This document shows, piece by piece, positions 16,850 to 26,325 of a stretch of 64,000 bases of DNA. The position numbers and the translations under genes were made by a program. The stretch lies in contig JAGYIV010000007.1 of NCBI GenBank assembly GCA_018402345.1, positions 100,919-164,918 on the forward strand, read 5' to 3'. This DNA is from Terrimicrobiaceae bacterium. Its GTDB lineage: Bacteria; Verrucomicrobiota; Verrucomicrobiia; Chthoniobacterales; Terrimicrobiaceae. Each line of letters opens with the position of its first letter. Positions within the stretch are counted from its first letter, which is position 1. The notes under the pieces are model-generated. The model did not search any database. It saw only the letters and a program-made list of their open reading frames with translations, and was not told where the DNA came from.

Positions 16850-18256
16850 ATGGAAACAAAACCCGACATCAATATCGACCGCTCGATCGGAGACTTTCAC
16901 TACGACGTCGATTACGAATTCGACGCCGGCACGGGCCTCACGGAAAAGACGATTGACTACATCTGCGACGTCAAAAAAGACCCCGAGTGGATCCGCGAGT
17001 TCCGCAAAGAGGCCCTGCGAAAATTCAACTCCATGCCCATGCCCACCCACTGGGCAAGCCACGACCTGGAGAACATCGTTTTCGACAACATCCGCTACTA
17101 CCTCTCGCAAGGCACCCAACCGAAGCGTTCCTGGGACGATGTGCCCGAGGATGTGAAGCGCACCTTCGAGCGACTCGGCATCCCCGAGCAGGAGCGCAAA
17201 TTCCTCGCCGGCGTCGAAGCCCAGTTCGACAGCGAGGCCGCCTATTCAAACATCAAGGCCGCCGTCGGCGAGCAGGGCGTCATTTTTGTCGGCTCCACCG
17301 AGGGCCTGCAAAAACACCCTGAGATTTTCAAAAAGTGGTTCGGAAAAGTCATCCCCACCGGTGACAACAAATTCTCCGCGCTCAACAGCGCCGTCTTCTC
17401 CGGCGGTTCGTTCATTTACATCCCGCCGGGCGTGAAAGTGAAGCACCCGCTCCAAGCCTACTTCCGCATCAATGCGGAAAACTTCGGCCAGTTCGAGCGC
17501 ACGCTCATCATCGCCGACGAAGGCAGCGAGGTGATGTATATGGAAGGCTGCACCGCGCCGAAATTCGAGACCTCCACACTCCACAGCGCCGTCGTGGAAC
17601 TCGTCGCCCTCAAAGGCGCGAAAATCCAATACATCACCGTCCAAAACTGGTCGGCAAACGTCTTCAACCTCGTCACCAAGCGAGGCCTCGCCCACGAAGA
17701 GGCCGAGATCAAATGGATCGATTGCAATATCGGCTCCCGCCTCACCATGAAATACCCCGGCGTGATCATGAAAGGCCGCAAGGCCCGCGGCGAGGTCATC
17801 TCGATCGCTCTCGCCGGCGACGGACAACACCAGGACACCGGCGCGAAGATGATCCATGCTGCCGACGAGACCACGAGCAACATCGTTTCAAAAAGCATCA
17901 GCCTCGGTTCGGGCCGCTCGACCTATCGCGGGCTCGTCCAAGTCGGTCGACACCTCAAAGGCTGCAAAAACAACACCGAGTGCGACGCCCTGCTCATCAA
18001 CACCGACAGCCGCACCGACACCTACCCTGCCATCACCGTTCGCGGAAAGGAGAACGCCTGCCAGCACGAAGCCTCGGTCAGCAAAATCAGCGCCGAGCAA
18101 ATCTTCTACATGCAGCAGCGCGGCATCACGGAGGCCGCGGCGGTGAGCCTTGCTGTGAACGGATTCGTAAACGACCTCGTGCAGCAATTCCCCATGGAAT
18201 ACTCGGTCGAGTTGAAGCGCCTCATCGACCTTGAAATGGAAGGATCGGTCGGTTGA
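16850..18256 (+). CDS. sufB: Fe-S cluster assembly scaffold SufB
   Basis: 468-residue scaffold component of SufBC2D. It begins with the usual helical N-terminus and includes [16 protein letters not shown], the beta-helix core with [19 protein letters not shown], and the C-terminal [13 protein letters not shown] and [17 protein letters not shown] blocks that contact SufC and SufD. A GGAGG site at 16840-16844 is well placed before the ATG. There are 22 bp between sufC and this gene. Confidence 0.97.
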   Translation: METKPDINIDRSIGDFHYDVDYEFDAGTGLTEKTIDYICDVKKDPEWIREFRKEALRKFNSMPMPTHWASHDLENIVFDNIRYYLSQGTQPKRSWDDVPEDVKRTFERLGIPEQERKFLAGVEAQFDSEAAYSNIKAAVGEQGVIFVGSTEGLQKHPEIFKKWFGKVIPTGDNKFSALNSAVFSGGSFIYIPPGVKVKHPLQAYFRINAENFGQFERTLIIADEGSEVMYMEGCTAPKFETSTLHSAVVELVALKGAKIQYITVQNWSANVFNLVTKRGLAHEEAEIKWIDCNIGSRLTMKYPGVIMKGRKARGEVISIALAGDGQHQDTGAKMIHAADETTSNIVSKSISLGSGRSTYRGLVQVGRHLKGCKNNTECDALLINTDSRTDTYPAITVRGKENACQHEASVSKISAEQIFYMQQRGITEAAAVSLAVNGFVNDLVQQFPMEYSVELKRLIDLEMEGSVG

Positions 18257-18272
18257 CCCTAGAGACAAGACA

Positions 18273-19547
18273 ATGAGCACAACACTTATGGATACAACCG
18301 CCCCGGCCACCACTTGGCCCGACTGGTTCGCCGCCCAGCAGCAAGCAGCCCTTGCCGAATACGAAAACTCCCCCGACCCGACCCGCAAGGACGAGGCTTG
18401 GCGCTTCGCAAATCTCAAGGCGCTCGACCTCTCGGCATTCGTTCCCGCCGAACCCGTCGCCAGCGAGGGCCGCCTCATCAATGCCTCGACCGGACTTGGC
18501 GACACCTCCGCCAAGCTCATCCTCGGCAACAACACCCTCCTCCACCGCGAGGCCAGCGCGCTTCCCGCAGGCGTTATTTTTGAGCCCCTAGAGACCGCCG
18601 CCGCGACCCACGCCGATCTGTTCAAGAAATACTTCATGGCCCAGCCAGTGGAACTCGGCTCCCGCAAATTCGCCGCCCTGCACAAGGCCCGCGTCGCCGG
18701 AGGCGCATTTCTCTACGTGCCGGCAAACACCTCGGTCAGTCTGCCCGTTGAGATTTTCCAGTGGGTCGAAGGGGCCAACGCCTCGGTCTTCCCCCACACC
18801 CTCATCGTGTGCGGCGAGAACAGCAGCGTCACGGTCGTCGATTATTTCAAATCCGCCGACAAGCTCCCCGCCTTTGCTTGTGGTGTGAACGACCTCCACC
18901 TCGATCGCGGCGCCAAGCTCACCTACATCGCCGTGCAGGACTGGTCACGCGAGACAACAGCCTTCCACATCAACTCGACCGTGGTTGACCGCGACGCCAC
19001 CTGCACCGCCCTCATCGCAAATTTCGGAGGCGCCTACATCCGCGGAGAAAGCCTCAGCCGCCTCGTCGGCGAAGGCTCCCGCAGCGAGATGTTTTCCATC
19101 AATCCCGTCGAAGGCACCCGCGAGATCGACCAACGCACCCTGCAGGACCATGTCGCCCCACGCGCCACCAGCGACCTCCTCTACCTCAACGCGCTGGACG
19201 ACAAATCCCGCACCATCTTCGCCGGCCTAATCAAAGTCGAACCCGGCGCCGCAGGCACCGATGCCTACCAAAAGGTCAAAAACCTCATCCTCAGCGACGA
19301 TGCCGATCCAAACTCCATGCCGGGTCTCGAAATCCTCAACGACGAGGTCCGCTGCAGCCACGGCGCCACCAATGGTCCCGTGAGCGCCGACGAACTCTTC
19401 TACATGGAAGCGCGCGGCATCGCGAAAGACCAAGCCCGCCGCCTCATCGTGAACGGCTTCTTCAACAACCTCCTCGAGCGCCTGGAAAATGAAACCCTCC
19501 GCGCGCACTTGGAAACCCTCGTCGCCGCCCGCCTTGCGGTTGCGTGA
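18273..19547 (+). CDS. sufD: Fe-S cluster assembly protein SufD
   Basis: 424-residue partner of SufB. The N-terminal segment with RKDEAWRFANLKALDL is typical of SufD. The beta-helix core follows, and the C-terminal block reads NDEVRCSHGATNGPVSADEL, containing the conserved His of the SufB-SufD interface, then FYMEARGI. The start ATG at 18273 (MSTTLMDTT) is used; the in-frame extension from 18231 overlaps sufB and was rejected. There is a 16-bp gap after sufB. Confidence 0.96.
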   Translation: MSTTLMDTTAPATTWPDWFAAQQQAALAEYENSPDPTRKDEAWRFANLKALDLSAFVPAEPVASEGRLINASTGLGDTSAKLILGNNTLLHREASALPAGVIFEPLETAAATHADLFKKYFMAQPVELGSRKFAALHKARVAGGAFLYVPANTSVSLPVEIFQWVEGANASVFPHTLIVCGENSSVTVVDYFKSADKLPAFACGVNDLHLDRGAKLTYIAVQDWSRETTAFHINSTVVDRDATCTALIANFGGAYIRGESLSRLVGEGSRSEMFSINPVEGTREIDQRTLQDHVAPRATSDLLYLNALDDKSRTIFAGLIKVEPGAAGTDAYQKVKNLILSDDADPNSMPGLEILNDEVRCSHGATNGPVSADELFYMEARGIAKDQARRLIVNGFFNNLLERLENETLRAHLETLVAARLAVA

Positions 19548-20545
19548 AGGTTTTCGCCGAGCAGAAGCCGACAGTCCCAAAGCTGATGATGGAATACCGA
19601 CGCTGTGGTCGCAGCGGTCTCAAACTCCCGGCCCTTTCCTTGGGGCTGTGGCACAATTTCGGGGCGAACGACGACTTCGACAGCGCTCGCGAAATGATCG
19701 TGAAGTCCTTCCATGCCGGGATCACGCATTTTGATCTGGCGAACAACTACGGGCCGCCACCAGGCAGCGCGGAGGAAACTTTCGGTCGGATCCTGCGCGA
19801 TGATCTCGCCTCGCATCGTGACGAACTGGTCATCTCGACCAAGGCGGGATACCACATGTGGCGCGGCCCTTACGGCGAATGGGGCTCGCGAAAACATCTG
19901 CTCTCCAGTCTCGATCAGAGTTTAAAGCGCACGGGTCTCGAGTATTTCGACATCTTCTACAGTCATCGTCCCGATCCGGAGACGCCGCTGGAGGAAACGA
20001 TGGGCGCGCTCGTGAGCGCGGTAAAATCGGGGAAGGCGCTCTATGTCGGCCTTTCCAACTACGATGCCGAAACAACCCGCCGCGCCGCCGGAATGCTCCG
20101 TGCCGAGGGCGTTCCGCTGCTCATTCATCAACCCGTTTACAATCTCTTCGTCCGCCAGGTGGAAGAGGGACTCGGTGAGGTTTTGGCCGAGGAAGGCAGC
20201 GGGTGCATCCCGTTCAGTCCGCTGGCTCAGGGCCTTCTGGCCGGACGCTACACCAACGGCATCGCCGACGACTCCCGCGCCGGCAAGCCCAACGGCTTTT
20301 TGCGTCCCGAGCACGTCACCGAAGAAAAAGTCCGCCGTGTCCGCGCCTTGGCCGAAATCGCCGCCGCTCGGGGCCAATCCCTGGCTCAAATGTCCATCAT
20401 GTGGCTGCTTGCCAAGCCTTTTGTCACCAGCGTCCTCGTAGGTGCCAGTCGTTGGAGTCAAATCGAGGAAAATCTGGACGCCTTGCAAAAGAACTCGTTC
20501 TCCGCGGAAGAACTTTCCGCAATTGACCACGCCTGCCAGGTGTAG
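19544..20545 (+). CDS. Aldo/keto reductase (YghZ/AKR14-like)
   Basis: 333-residue TIM-barrel NADPH-dependent reductase. It closely follows the E. coli YghZ layout: RYC-like strand, then LPALSLGLWHNFG, THFDLANNYGPPPGSAEE (catalytic Asp and Tyr), STKAGYHMW (Lys), IFYSHRPD (His), and PLAQGLLAGRY. YghZ reduces L-glyceraldehyde 3-phosphate and methylglyoxal, so an aldehyde-detoxifying role is likely. The GTG at 19544 overlaps the sufD stop (GTGA) and keeps an N-terminal extension like that of YghZ; an ATG at 19586 would be the alternative. It is the last gene of the suf operon, suggesting linkage to oxidative stress. Confidence 0.92.
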   Translation: MKVFAEQKPTVPKLMMEYRRCGRSGLKLPALSLGLWHNFGANDDFDSAREMIVKSFHAGITHFDLANNYGPPPGSAEETFGRILRDDLASHRDELVISTKAGYHMWRGPYGEWGSRKHLLSSLDQSLKRTGLEYFDIFYSHRPDPETPLEETMGALVSAVKSGKALYVGLSNYDAETTRRAAGMLRAEGVPLLIHQPVYNLFVRQVEEGLGEVLAEEGSGCIPFSPLAQGLLAGRYTNGIADDSRAGKPNGFLRPEHVTEEKVRRVRALAEIAAARGQSLAQMSIMWLLAKPFVTSVLVGASRWSQIEENLDALQKNSFSAEELSAIDHACQV

Positions 20546-20671
20546 CCCTCATCACCCAAGCTTCTTGCGCTAACCCCCGCCGCAAAAAGGTTATGTCGGG
20601 ATCCCAGAGGTCCTGCTTCGGCCCACGGGGTCAGCGATGCCAACGAGACCGTTGTCCCCCCAAGCGCAAGT

Positions 20672-21133
20672 TCACTCCAACGCACCGCCCCACAGTGCCG
20701 TGGAGGTGCCGAGGAGTTTGAGGGTTTCATGGTCGGGGTGGCCTTGATAAAGCCGCTGAAGCGCTTCGGTAAATGGATCTCGACCTCCTGAGGCCACCGC
20801 AAAAATGGTCGTGCTCGAGCGGAATTTCAGATCGTCGGGATACGTAAAAATCGTCGAGATATTTTCACCAGAATCCAAAACGGCGCGGGTGCATTCGCAA
20901 AGGCGACCCCCCAGAACCGGATGCGCAAGATACGCCTTTGCCTCCTCCAAAGAGGATATGGCGTAGCGTCGCGACATCTCGCTTGTGCCGAGTCCGGCGA
21001 GTTGCGGAAAAACAAACCACATCCAATGACTTGATTTCCTGCCAGAGCGGAGTTCTTCCAAGGCGGTTTCGTAGACGCCGGACTGGGCATCCAAAAAGCG
21101 GGAAAGCTCACACGATAGGGGTTCGATTTTCAT
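20672..21133 (-). CDS. DUF1810 family protein
   Basis: 153 residues, the full length of the DUF1810 family. Characteristic parts are LSRFLDAQSGVYETALEELRSG, the SSHWMWFVFPQLAGLG block, RYAISSLEEAKAYL and HPVLGGRL, and the C-terminal GHPDHETLKLLG. The family is cytosolic and helical with no established activity. The gene stands alone between the aldo/keto reductase (convergent) and a lipoprotein gene on the same strand. Confidence 0.85.
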   Translation of the reverse strand: MKIEPLSCELSRFLDAQSGVYETALEELRSGRKSSHWMWFVFPQLAGLGTSEMSRRYAISSLEEAKAYLAHPVLGGRLCECTRAVLDSGENISTIFTYPDDLKFRSSTTIFAVASGGRDPFTEALQRLYQGHPDHETLKLLGTSTALWGGALE

Positions 21134-21188
21134 TCATCTTGAAGGCTCGACAGTCCGATGAACGCTGCGAGAAGCATGGTTTTCACTT

Positions 21189-21818
21189 CTATTGGAGTTC
21201 GGCGCGAATTTCAGGAGCGGAAAGCAGTTCACTCAACACATCGCCTGTGGTCCGGAGCACCGATTTGCGGGCGTGGAGCGCCGGCAGGAAAAAGTTACCG
21301 CCCAGGTCTGCGATTTTTGTCCGACTGGCGGAGGCAAGCAGTCGGCCTTGGGTGTCGTAGACCTGCACCGTGATGGAGTAATCCAACTCCGTTCTGATCA
21401 GCGTGTCGCTGTTGTAGCGGTCGATGAGGACGAGAATTTGCCGGTCAGTGCCGGTTCCACGAAGCGCGGCTTTCGCCGTGGTGGTGTCTGCATAGGACAT
21501 CGGCGGAGCCAGTTTGCGGTTGGACCCAAACCCTCTGACGACAACCCCGGCGATTTCCTTCGCCACTGGGGACTTCGTGGCGGTTTTGACCCGGTAGGGA
21601 ATGCCATATCCATCGCGTGTGACGCCGATCAACTCGGGGCCGATGTCGCCTTGGCGGAGTGTCTCGCGTTGATCGACGCATGCGACAGCCACTGAGGGCA
21701 ATCCTGACGGTGCTGTGATAGTGACATTCCGGAGGTCGTATTTATTCCAAGCAGCGCAACCGGTGAGAGCGAGCGTGCCGATGAGGATGATGGCGATGGG
21801 CGTTCGGTTTGACTTCAT
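21189..21818 (-). CDS. Predicted lipoprotein of unknown function
   Basis: 209 residues with a lipoprotein signal: MKSNRTPIAIILIGTLALTGC, with the lipobox LTGC and Cys at residue 21. The mature part looks like a mixed alpha/beta periplasmic domain with the stretches QILVLIDRYNSD and DYSITVQVYDTQGRLLAS, similar in style to YajG-like lipoproteins, but I cannot assign a family with confidence. It starts 4 bp after the VWA gene, so the two are probably one operon and both concern the envelope or a surface function. Confidence 0.7.
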   Translation of the reverse strand: MKSNRTPIAIILIGTLALTGCAAWNKYDLRNVTITAPSGLPSVAVACVDQRETLRQGDIGPELIGVTRDGYGIPYRVKTATKSPVAKEIAGVVVRGFGSNRKLAPPMSYADTTTAKAALRGTGTDRQILVLIDRYNSDTLIRTELDYSITVQVYDTQGRLLASASRTKIADLGGNFFLPALHARKSVLRTTGDVLSELLSAPEIRAELQ

Positions 21819-21822
21819 GCGA

Positions 21823-23181
21823 TCAGGATTTCGACGTGTCGTCGGGCTTTTGTGGAGGGGTGATTTTTTTCACGGAGTATGAGGGAGCCTGCTCGTCGAG
21901 TGTCCATGCAGCCATGCTTTTCATCTTGCGCATGTGGCTGGATCGGAATTTTGCCGATTTGCTCGCGCGGGCGTCGAGGGATCCGTAGTCCTCGATGGTG
22001 GTAAGCAGCGAACGCAGCGCCTCGATGCCGTCGGCGGCCTTGACGGCATTGCCAAGCGCTTCGAGTTTCACAAGCGCCTCCCTCAGGATGCTCACGGCCT
22101 TTTGGGTTTCCTGCTTGTTGGCGGCATCGGTGGCTTTTTCGACGGCGAGGCCCGCGCATTGTGTCGCGACGGCGGGAATCACATCCTCGTCGATCCGAAT
22201 GTCGGCTGGATCCTGAGTGGGCAGGATACGAACCGTTTGAGTGTGCGTGCGGGAGGCGAGATCCGATGCGGTGAGGTCGTCCCAGAGGATTTCCAACTCA
22301 ACGAGGCGCTCGCCCTCGAGGGAGGCAGAGGGCTCTCCCCCGGGCAACAAAGGAAGCGGCAGCACATCGAGGTGGAAGACGAGTGTGGCTGACTCATCGC
22401 TTGTGAGATCGCCAAGGGAAATCTCGATCCGCCCGTCGGGAAGAACCACCGAGTGGTAGGAGGCGTAGAGAATCCAGTTCTCGCAGAAGTCGAGCTTGCG
22501 AACCCTCACGCGGACATTCTGGCAGGCGGTTCGTTGCAAGCCCTCCAACTCCGCCTCGAAAATGGCGGGAAGTTTTTCCGCCGAATTCGCGTCGTAGAAA
22601 TTCCCTCCCGAGCAACTGGCAAGCCTCTCGAGGAGATTCTCGTCATAGCCGTCCCCGAATCCCAACGTGGCCGTGCGGATGCGTGAACGCTCAAGACCGT
22701 CGGAGACAACGCGGGCGACCTCTTCGGGAGCTGTGATTCCCACATTGAGATGTCCATCGCTCAACAGCAGGGTGCGGCGGGTGGTGGAATCGGGGGCTTT
22801 GCGCAGTTCGTCACGACCGAGCATCCAACCAGCAGTGAGATTCGTGCTGCCGCGGTCATGAATGCGGCGAATCGCTTGGATTGCGGCGCTCTTGCGGGTC
22901 ACGGTTCCCATCGGCAGGATGACTTCGGCGTGGTCGTCGAACACAACGAGAGCGAATTGATCGTCGGCGCGGAGGTTGCGAATGATCGATTCGCAGGCGG
23001 TCTTGGCTTTTGAAAGGGGCTCGCCTCCCATGGAGCCGCTGCGGTCGAGCACGGCGCAGAAGGCCATGGGTCGCCGCGAGGTGGCTTCGGCATGCGGGGC
23101 GATGAGATCGAGGGCGAGATGCACTGGGCGGCCTTGGTTGGCGAGGATGGTGGCGTGGTCGAGTCGGGCTTGGATGTTCAT
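21823..23181 (-). CDS. von Willebrand factor A domain protein
   Basis: 452 residues. The VWA domain (about 38-220) has the metal-ion-dependent adhesion site DRSGSM, the conserved Thr in RGSTNLTAGW and the Asp in LLLSDGHLNVG. A beta-rich region follows (about 225-330), then a helical C-terminal half rich in Ala and Lys. No signal peptide is visible at the N-terminus (MNIQARLDHATIL). Such proteins often bind protein partners through a divalent ion. The gene is preceded by a small Tat-signal-like ORF and followed 4 bp later by the lipoprotein gene, all on one strand. Confidence 0.85.
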   Translation of the reverse strand: MNIQARLDHATILANQGRPVHLALDLIAPHAEATSRRPMAFCAVLDRSGSMGGEPLSKAKTACESIIRNLRADDQFALVVFDDHAEVILPMGTVTRKSAAIQAIRRIHDRGSTNLTAGWMLGRDELRKAPDSTTRRTLLLSDGHLNVGITAPEEVARVVSDGLERSRIRTATLGFGDGYDENLLERLASCSGGNFYDANSAEKLPAIFEAELEGLQRTACQNVRVRVRKLDFCENWILYASYHSVVLPDGRIEISLGDLTSDESATLVFHLDVLPLPLLPGGEPSASLEGERLVELEILWDDLTASDLASRTHTQTVRILPTQDPADIRIDEDVIPAVATQCAGLAVEKATDAANKQETQKAVSILREALVKLEALGNAVKAADGIEALRSLLTTIEDYGSLDARASKSAKFRSSHMRKMKSMAAWTLDEQAPSYSVKKITPPQKPDDTSKS

Positions 23182-23229
23182 ATTGATCTTGGGTTGATGT
23201 TGAGGAGTCGAATACCGAGGCGTGGAAAT

Positions 23230-23388
23230 TCAGCGGATTTCGATGTGGATGTTTTCATCGAGTTCATTGAGGCGGTGCTGGAGGCAGGCAAGCGCGCACG
23301 TGTAGCGAATGAGTCGGGCAATGGGAGCCGGGATAATCACCGATCCGATCGCAAGGCCGCACTGGGTCAGAAAATCCCGTCGTTTCAT
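23230..23388 (-). CDS. Small protein with a Tat-like N-terminus
   Basis: 52 residues from the ATG at 23388. The N-terminus MKRRDFLTQCGLAIGSVIIP fits a twin-arginine signal (RRDFL followed by a hydrophobic stretch). Only about 30 residues follow, with two cysteines and an acidic end. It is 48 bp upstream of the VWA gene on the same strand and may be its small exported partner, or the remnant of a larger Tat substrate. It is too short for a family call. Confidence 0.4.
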   Translation of the reverse strand: MKRRDFLTQCGLAIGSVIIPAPIARLIRYTCALACLQHRLNELDENIHIEIR

Positions 23389-23765
23389 CGTGTGCGATGG
23401 TCGGACTTGCCCACACGTGAGGCAACGCCTCCTCGCGTCATAGGCGCGGCTGGCACGAAGGGGCGTTTTTCAGAATCAAACAAAAACTCGCTTTGCCATT
23501 CGTTGCTCTTCCGAGGGCGTGTGCCAGAGCCCGGATGGCGGACGATTGCCGATAGCAGGGAAAGAAGATGAGCGATCATTTCGCCCGTCACACTAAACGC
23601 ACTGGTCGGACATCCGCAGGGGGACCAAAACCTTTCCTGAAAAAACTCACCGACAATTCCAGTCATGTGTCGCGAACATCAGAATGCGACACTCATCATT
23701 TCATTCAGACTTTCTCCGACTCCAAGAGCGGAACACGCAGAGAGAGCCTCATGAATAGTGGGGGG
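23389..23765. other. Intergenic stretch without a recognisable gene
   Basis: Both strands give only short frames without recognisable motifs. The region separates the VWA operon from tRNA-Gly and would hold the promoter of the VWA operon. Confidence 0.5.
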
Positions 23766-23838
<73 letters not shown>

Positions 23839-23892
23839 GCGAGAGATTCCCTATGTATTCCAGACCTCTTGGAACGTCAATTCAAAGTTTCG

Positions 23893-23930
23893 AAAAAAAA
23901 GGGACGCCTGGAAACATGCCAGGCGCCCCT
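23893..23930 (-). terminator. Strong rho-independent terminator of the RRM protein gene
   Basis: On the minus strand GGGGCGCCTGG pairs with CCAGGCGTCCC (one G-T pair) around the loop CATGTTT, followed by eight T. It lies 30 bp after the RRM gene stop. Confidence 0.92.
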
Positions 23931-23959
23931 TGGGATTGAATTAACTTTCGCAGCCGGAA

Positions 23960-24355
23960 TCAGCGGCGATCGTAATCGCGGCGTCCACCGCCGCCACCAC
24001 CACCACCGAAACGACGCTCCTCGCGTCCGCCACCGCCTCCACCGCCGCGGAAGTCACGGCGAGGGCCGCCAAAACCACCACCACCACCGCCTCCGGCGGG
24101 GCGATCCTCGCGGGGACGAGCCTCATTGACAGTGAGAGCGCGGCCGTCCAATTCGCGGCCGTGGCCTTGGTTGACGGCTGCTTGAGCTTCGGCGTCCGTG
24201 GCCATTGTCACGAAGGCGAAGCCGCGTGAGCGACCGGTGAACTTGTCTTGCATGAGCAGGACTTCGGAGACTGTGCCGAATTGTGAGAACAGGTCTTGGA
24301 TGGCGATTTCGGTCGTGTTGAAGGACAGATTGCCGACATAGAGTTTGTTACCCAT
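23960..24355 (-). CDS. RNA-binding protein with RRM domain and glycine-rich tail
   Basis: 131 residues. A single RRM (about 1-80) has RNP2 LYVGNL and RNP1 [10 protein letters not shown] with the aromatic residues that stack on RNA. The tail of about 50 residues consists of Gly runs punctuated by Arg, Asp and Phe, like cold-induced glycine-rich RNA-binding proteins of cyanobacteria and plants. It probably acts as an RNA chaperone in the cytosol. The ATG at 24355 ([10 protein letters not shown]) is used; upstream in-frame ATG 24382 adds nine unconserved residues. The 205-bp leader before the divergent gene could be a regulated 5' UTR. Confidence 0.92.
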   Translation of the reverse strand: MGNKLYVGNLSFNTTEIAIQDLFSQFGTVSEVLLMQDKFTGRSRGFAFVTMATDAEAQAAVNQGHGRELDGRALTVNEARPREDRPAGGGGGGGFGGPRRDFRGGGGGGGREERRFGGGGGGGGRRDYDRR

Positions 24356-24560
24356 ATTGATATTACTTTTTTCTTTTCGCAAACGATCGAGGTCTGTTCC
24401 CGACTACCGGGTTTCAAACCGCCCGAAAGTGTCTTCCTGGGCTGTCCACCAATTCCTGATCAATTCTGCAGATTGGGTTATTCGCCCTTTTCCAGTCACT
24501 TGGCAATGAGTTTTTTCCCACATTTCCGCCGGGTGCATTTATCAAGACGGGAGATGAAGC

Positions 24561-25127
24561 ATGCAGTTGACGCGCGGGTTGGTTCCAAGGAAATTGAACG
24601 CCATGGGTGCGTTCAGGCTTTTTTTGTTGGGATACATGGTTGCGGCAATGGCTTCCTCGTTGAATGCCGCTTCTGAGATCCGTGTGCCGTTCAACTTCCA
24701 ATGGGGCGACTCGATGACGCGTGTGGAGCAGAGCCTCTCGGGCACCAAGGCGAACATTGTCGAGCGCAAGAAGACTTCGAGCGGCGAGGTGCTCGTGGTG
24801 CAGGGGATTCCCCAACGCCACTTGGACCGCACTGTGTTTTATTTCAAGGACGGGGGTTTGTCGGAGGTGGAGCTTCAATATGGCAACAATTCCTGGGACA
24901 CGTCCCAATACGAGCGCTTCTTCGACGAGGTGCGCCGGAATGTGGATAAAAAATACGGCCTGGGGCGACTGGTGGTGCGGGATCGCAACCGCGAGCAGGA
25001 TGTGCTCATGACTCTGGCAGGTTACCAGTGGGTCCAGGGCTTCATGTCGCTGCGATTGTTTTTTTACACGGCGGAAAAAAACGGCGAGTCGATGCGTGTG
25101 CTCAGCCTGCACTATCGCGAGGTCTGA
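24561..25127 (+). CDS. Exported protein of unknown function
   Basis: 188 residues. The N-terminus contains a hydrophobic segment RLFLLGYMVAAMASSLNAAS, read as a signal peptide with cleavage after Asn-Ala-Ala near residue 37. A GGGAG at 24549-24553 is well placed before the ATG at 24561; an ATG at 24603 would give a more standard signal length. The mature part of about 150 residues is a mix of strands and charged helices with no motif I recognise. It overlaps the 3' end of the convergent esterase-like gene by 16 bp. Confidence 0.7.
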   Translation: MQLTRGLVPRKLNAMGAFRLFLLGYMVAAMASSLNAASEIRVPFNFQWGDSMTRVEQSLSGTKANIVERKKTSSGEVLVVQGIPQRHLDRTVFYFKDGGLSEVELQYGNNSWDTSQYERFFDEVRRNVDKKYGLGRLVVRDRNREQDVLMTLAGYQWVQGFMSLRLFFYTAEKNGESMRVLSLHYREV

Positions 25128-26236
25128 CCCGCCAACCAGCGCAGGGCATCGCCGATGCGTGCCCTCCAGGAAAGATCGTCATGCCCGCTCTCGGGCACGC
25201 GCCTGATCTCAAAGTCACGCCCGGCCACCCAACCTTTCTCACGCAGCAATCCCGAGAGGATCGTATGGTAGATTTCATAGCATTCATCGAGGCCGGTGTC
25301 TCCGTGGTCAAAATAGAAGCGACCTGCTCCAGGTGGAAACATCCCCTCCTCCACAGCCAGCAGGGAGCGTGAAGTTGCGGGGAGGGATTGGGAGATGTCC
25401 TCGAACGAGGTCGATAGACAAGCGGCGCGGCCAAAGACCTCGGGGTAGCCCAGCGCGGTCCAAAAGGCACGAAGCCCCCCCAACCCCGCGCCGACAACAG
25501 TGCGCGAGGCACGCTTCGGAATCGTGCGGTAATGCCGTTCCAAAAATGGCGTCAGCTCGAGAGCTGCAAACCTCGAGAAGCGCTCTCCGCCACGTTCCTC
25601 GGACAATTCGAGATCCCTCAGCGAGTGTCCAGAGGAGTCCTCGCCTGCGGACTCCACCACTCCGGCGACGATGCACTCGGGCATGACTCCCCGGCGGGAC
25701 AAAAGGCCCACCGTCTCATCCCATGCCCAATCAACTCCGGAGGGGCTTGTCACCGGATTGAAAAGACGGCTTCCGTCAAACCCGATGATTAGTGGAAATT
25801 GGGTTGCCTCGTTTTCGAAATACCCTGGAGGCAGCCACACAAGCACCTCACGGTCGGCTTGAAGGATTTCTGAAGGCACGGTCACTCGCTCCAACCTTCC
25901 GGTGAAACGGTCCTCCCAATCCGCCACAACATGCACAATCGTGTCGTTCAGCCCTGTGTCATGCGAGCGGGTCGCCATGGGACTGCCAAAGGCATCGACC
26001 TCGCAGGCCCGCGACCCTCGTTGAACGCGATAACGGAGGCTTGTGCCCACAGGGACTTCGATTTCACCGACATGGAATGGCGGTTCCCATGCCAACTCCA
26101 GCGGTTCACCGCCGCCGTGTTCCATGGCAAGAGTCACAGGATCGCCTGGTCGGTCGATCGGTGGAATGATTTGGAAGCGGACTTGCGCCATGGAACCCAC
26201 ACTAACCACCACGGCTCCCGAAACAATCCCAAGCAC
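25112..26236 (-). CDS. Putative esterase (enterochelin-esterase-like alpha/beta hydrolase) lacking its nucleophile
   Basis: 374 residues from a GTG at 26236, or 359 from the ATG at 26191 (MAQVRFQIIPP). An N-terminal beta-domain like the glycan-binding modules fused to this family (about 15-115) is followed by an esterase-D-like alpha/beta hydrolase with LVWLPPGYFENE. The nucleophile elbow that should read GxSxGG reads GAGLGG, so the serine is a glycine (codon at 25484-25486). The Asp region (FDHGDTGLDE) and His region (ESGHDDLSW) are still present. It may be a binding protein or a decayed enzyme. Hydrophobic residues after the GTG hint at an export signal whose true start is unclear. Confidence 0.8.
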   Translation of the reverse strand: MLGIVSGAVVVSVGSMAQVRFQIIPPIDRPGDPVTLAMEHGGGEPLELAWEPPFHVGEIEVPVGTSLRYRVQRGSRACEVDAFGSPMATRSHDTGLNDTIVHVVADWEDRFTGRLERVTVPSEILQADREVLVWLPPGYFENEATQFPLIIGFDGSRLFNPVTSPSGVDWAWDETVGLLSRRGVMPECIVAGVVESAGEDSSGHSLRDLELSEERGGERFSRFAALELTPFLERHYRTIPKRASRTVVGAGLGGLRAFWTALGYPEVFGRAACLSTSFEDISQSLPATSRSLLAVEEGMFPPGAGRFYFDHGDTGLDECYEIYHTILSGLLREKGWVAGRDFEIRRVPESGHDDLSWRARIGDALRWLAGQTSR

Positions 26237-26325
26237 GAAAACAGACCGCCGCGCTGCATCGTGAAATTTTTCAGCATAGGAAAAATCGCATCGACGCAGA
26301 TTTCAAAATGGTCAGATTGATCGCC

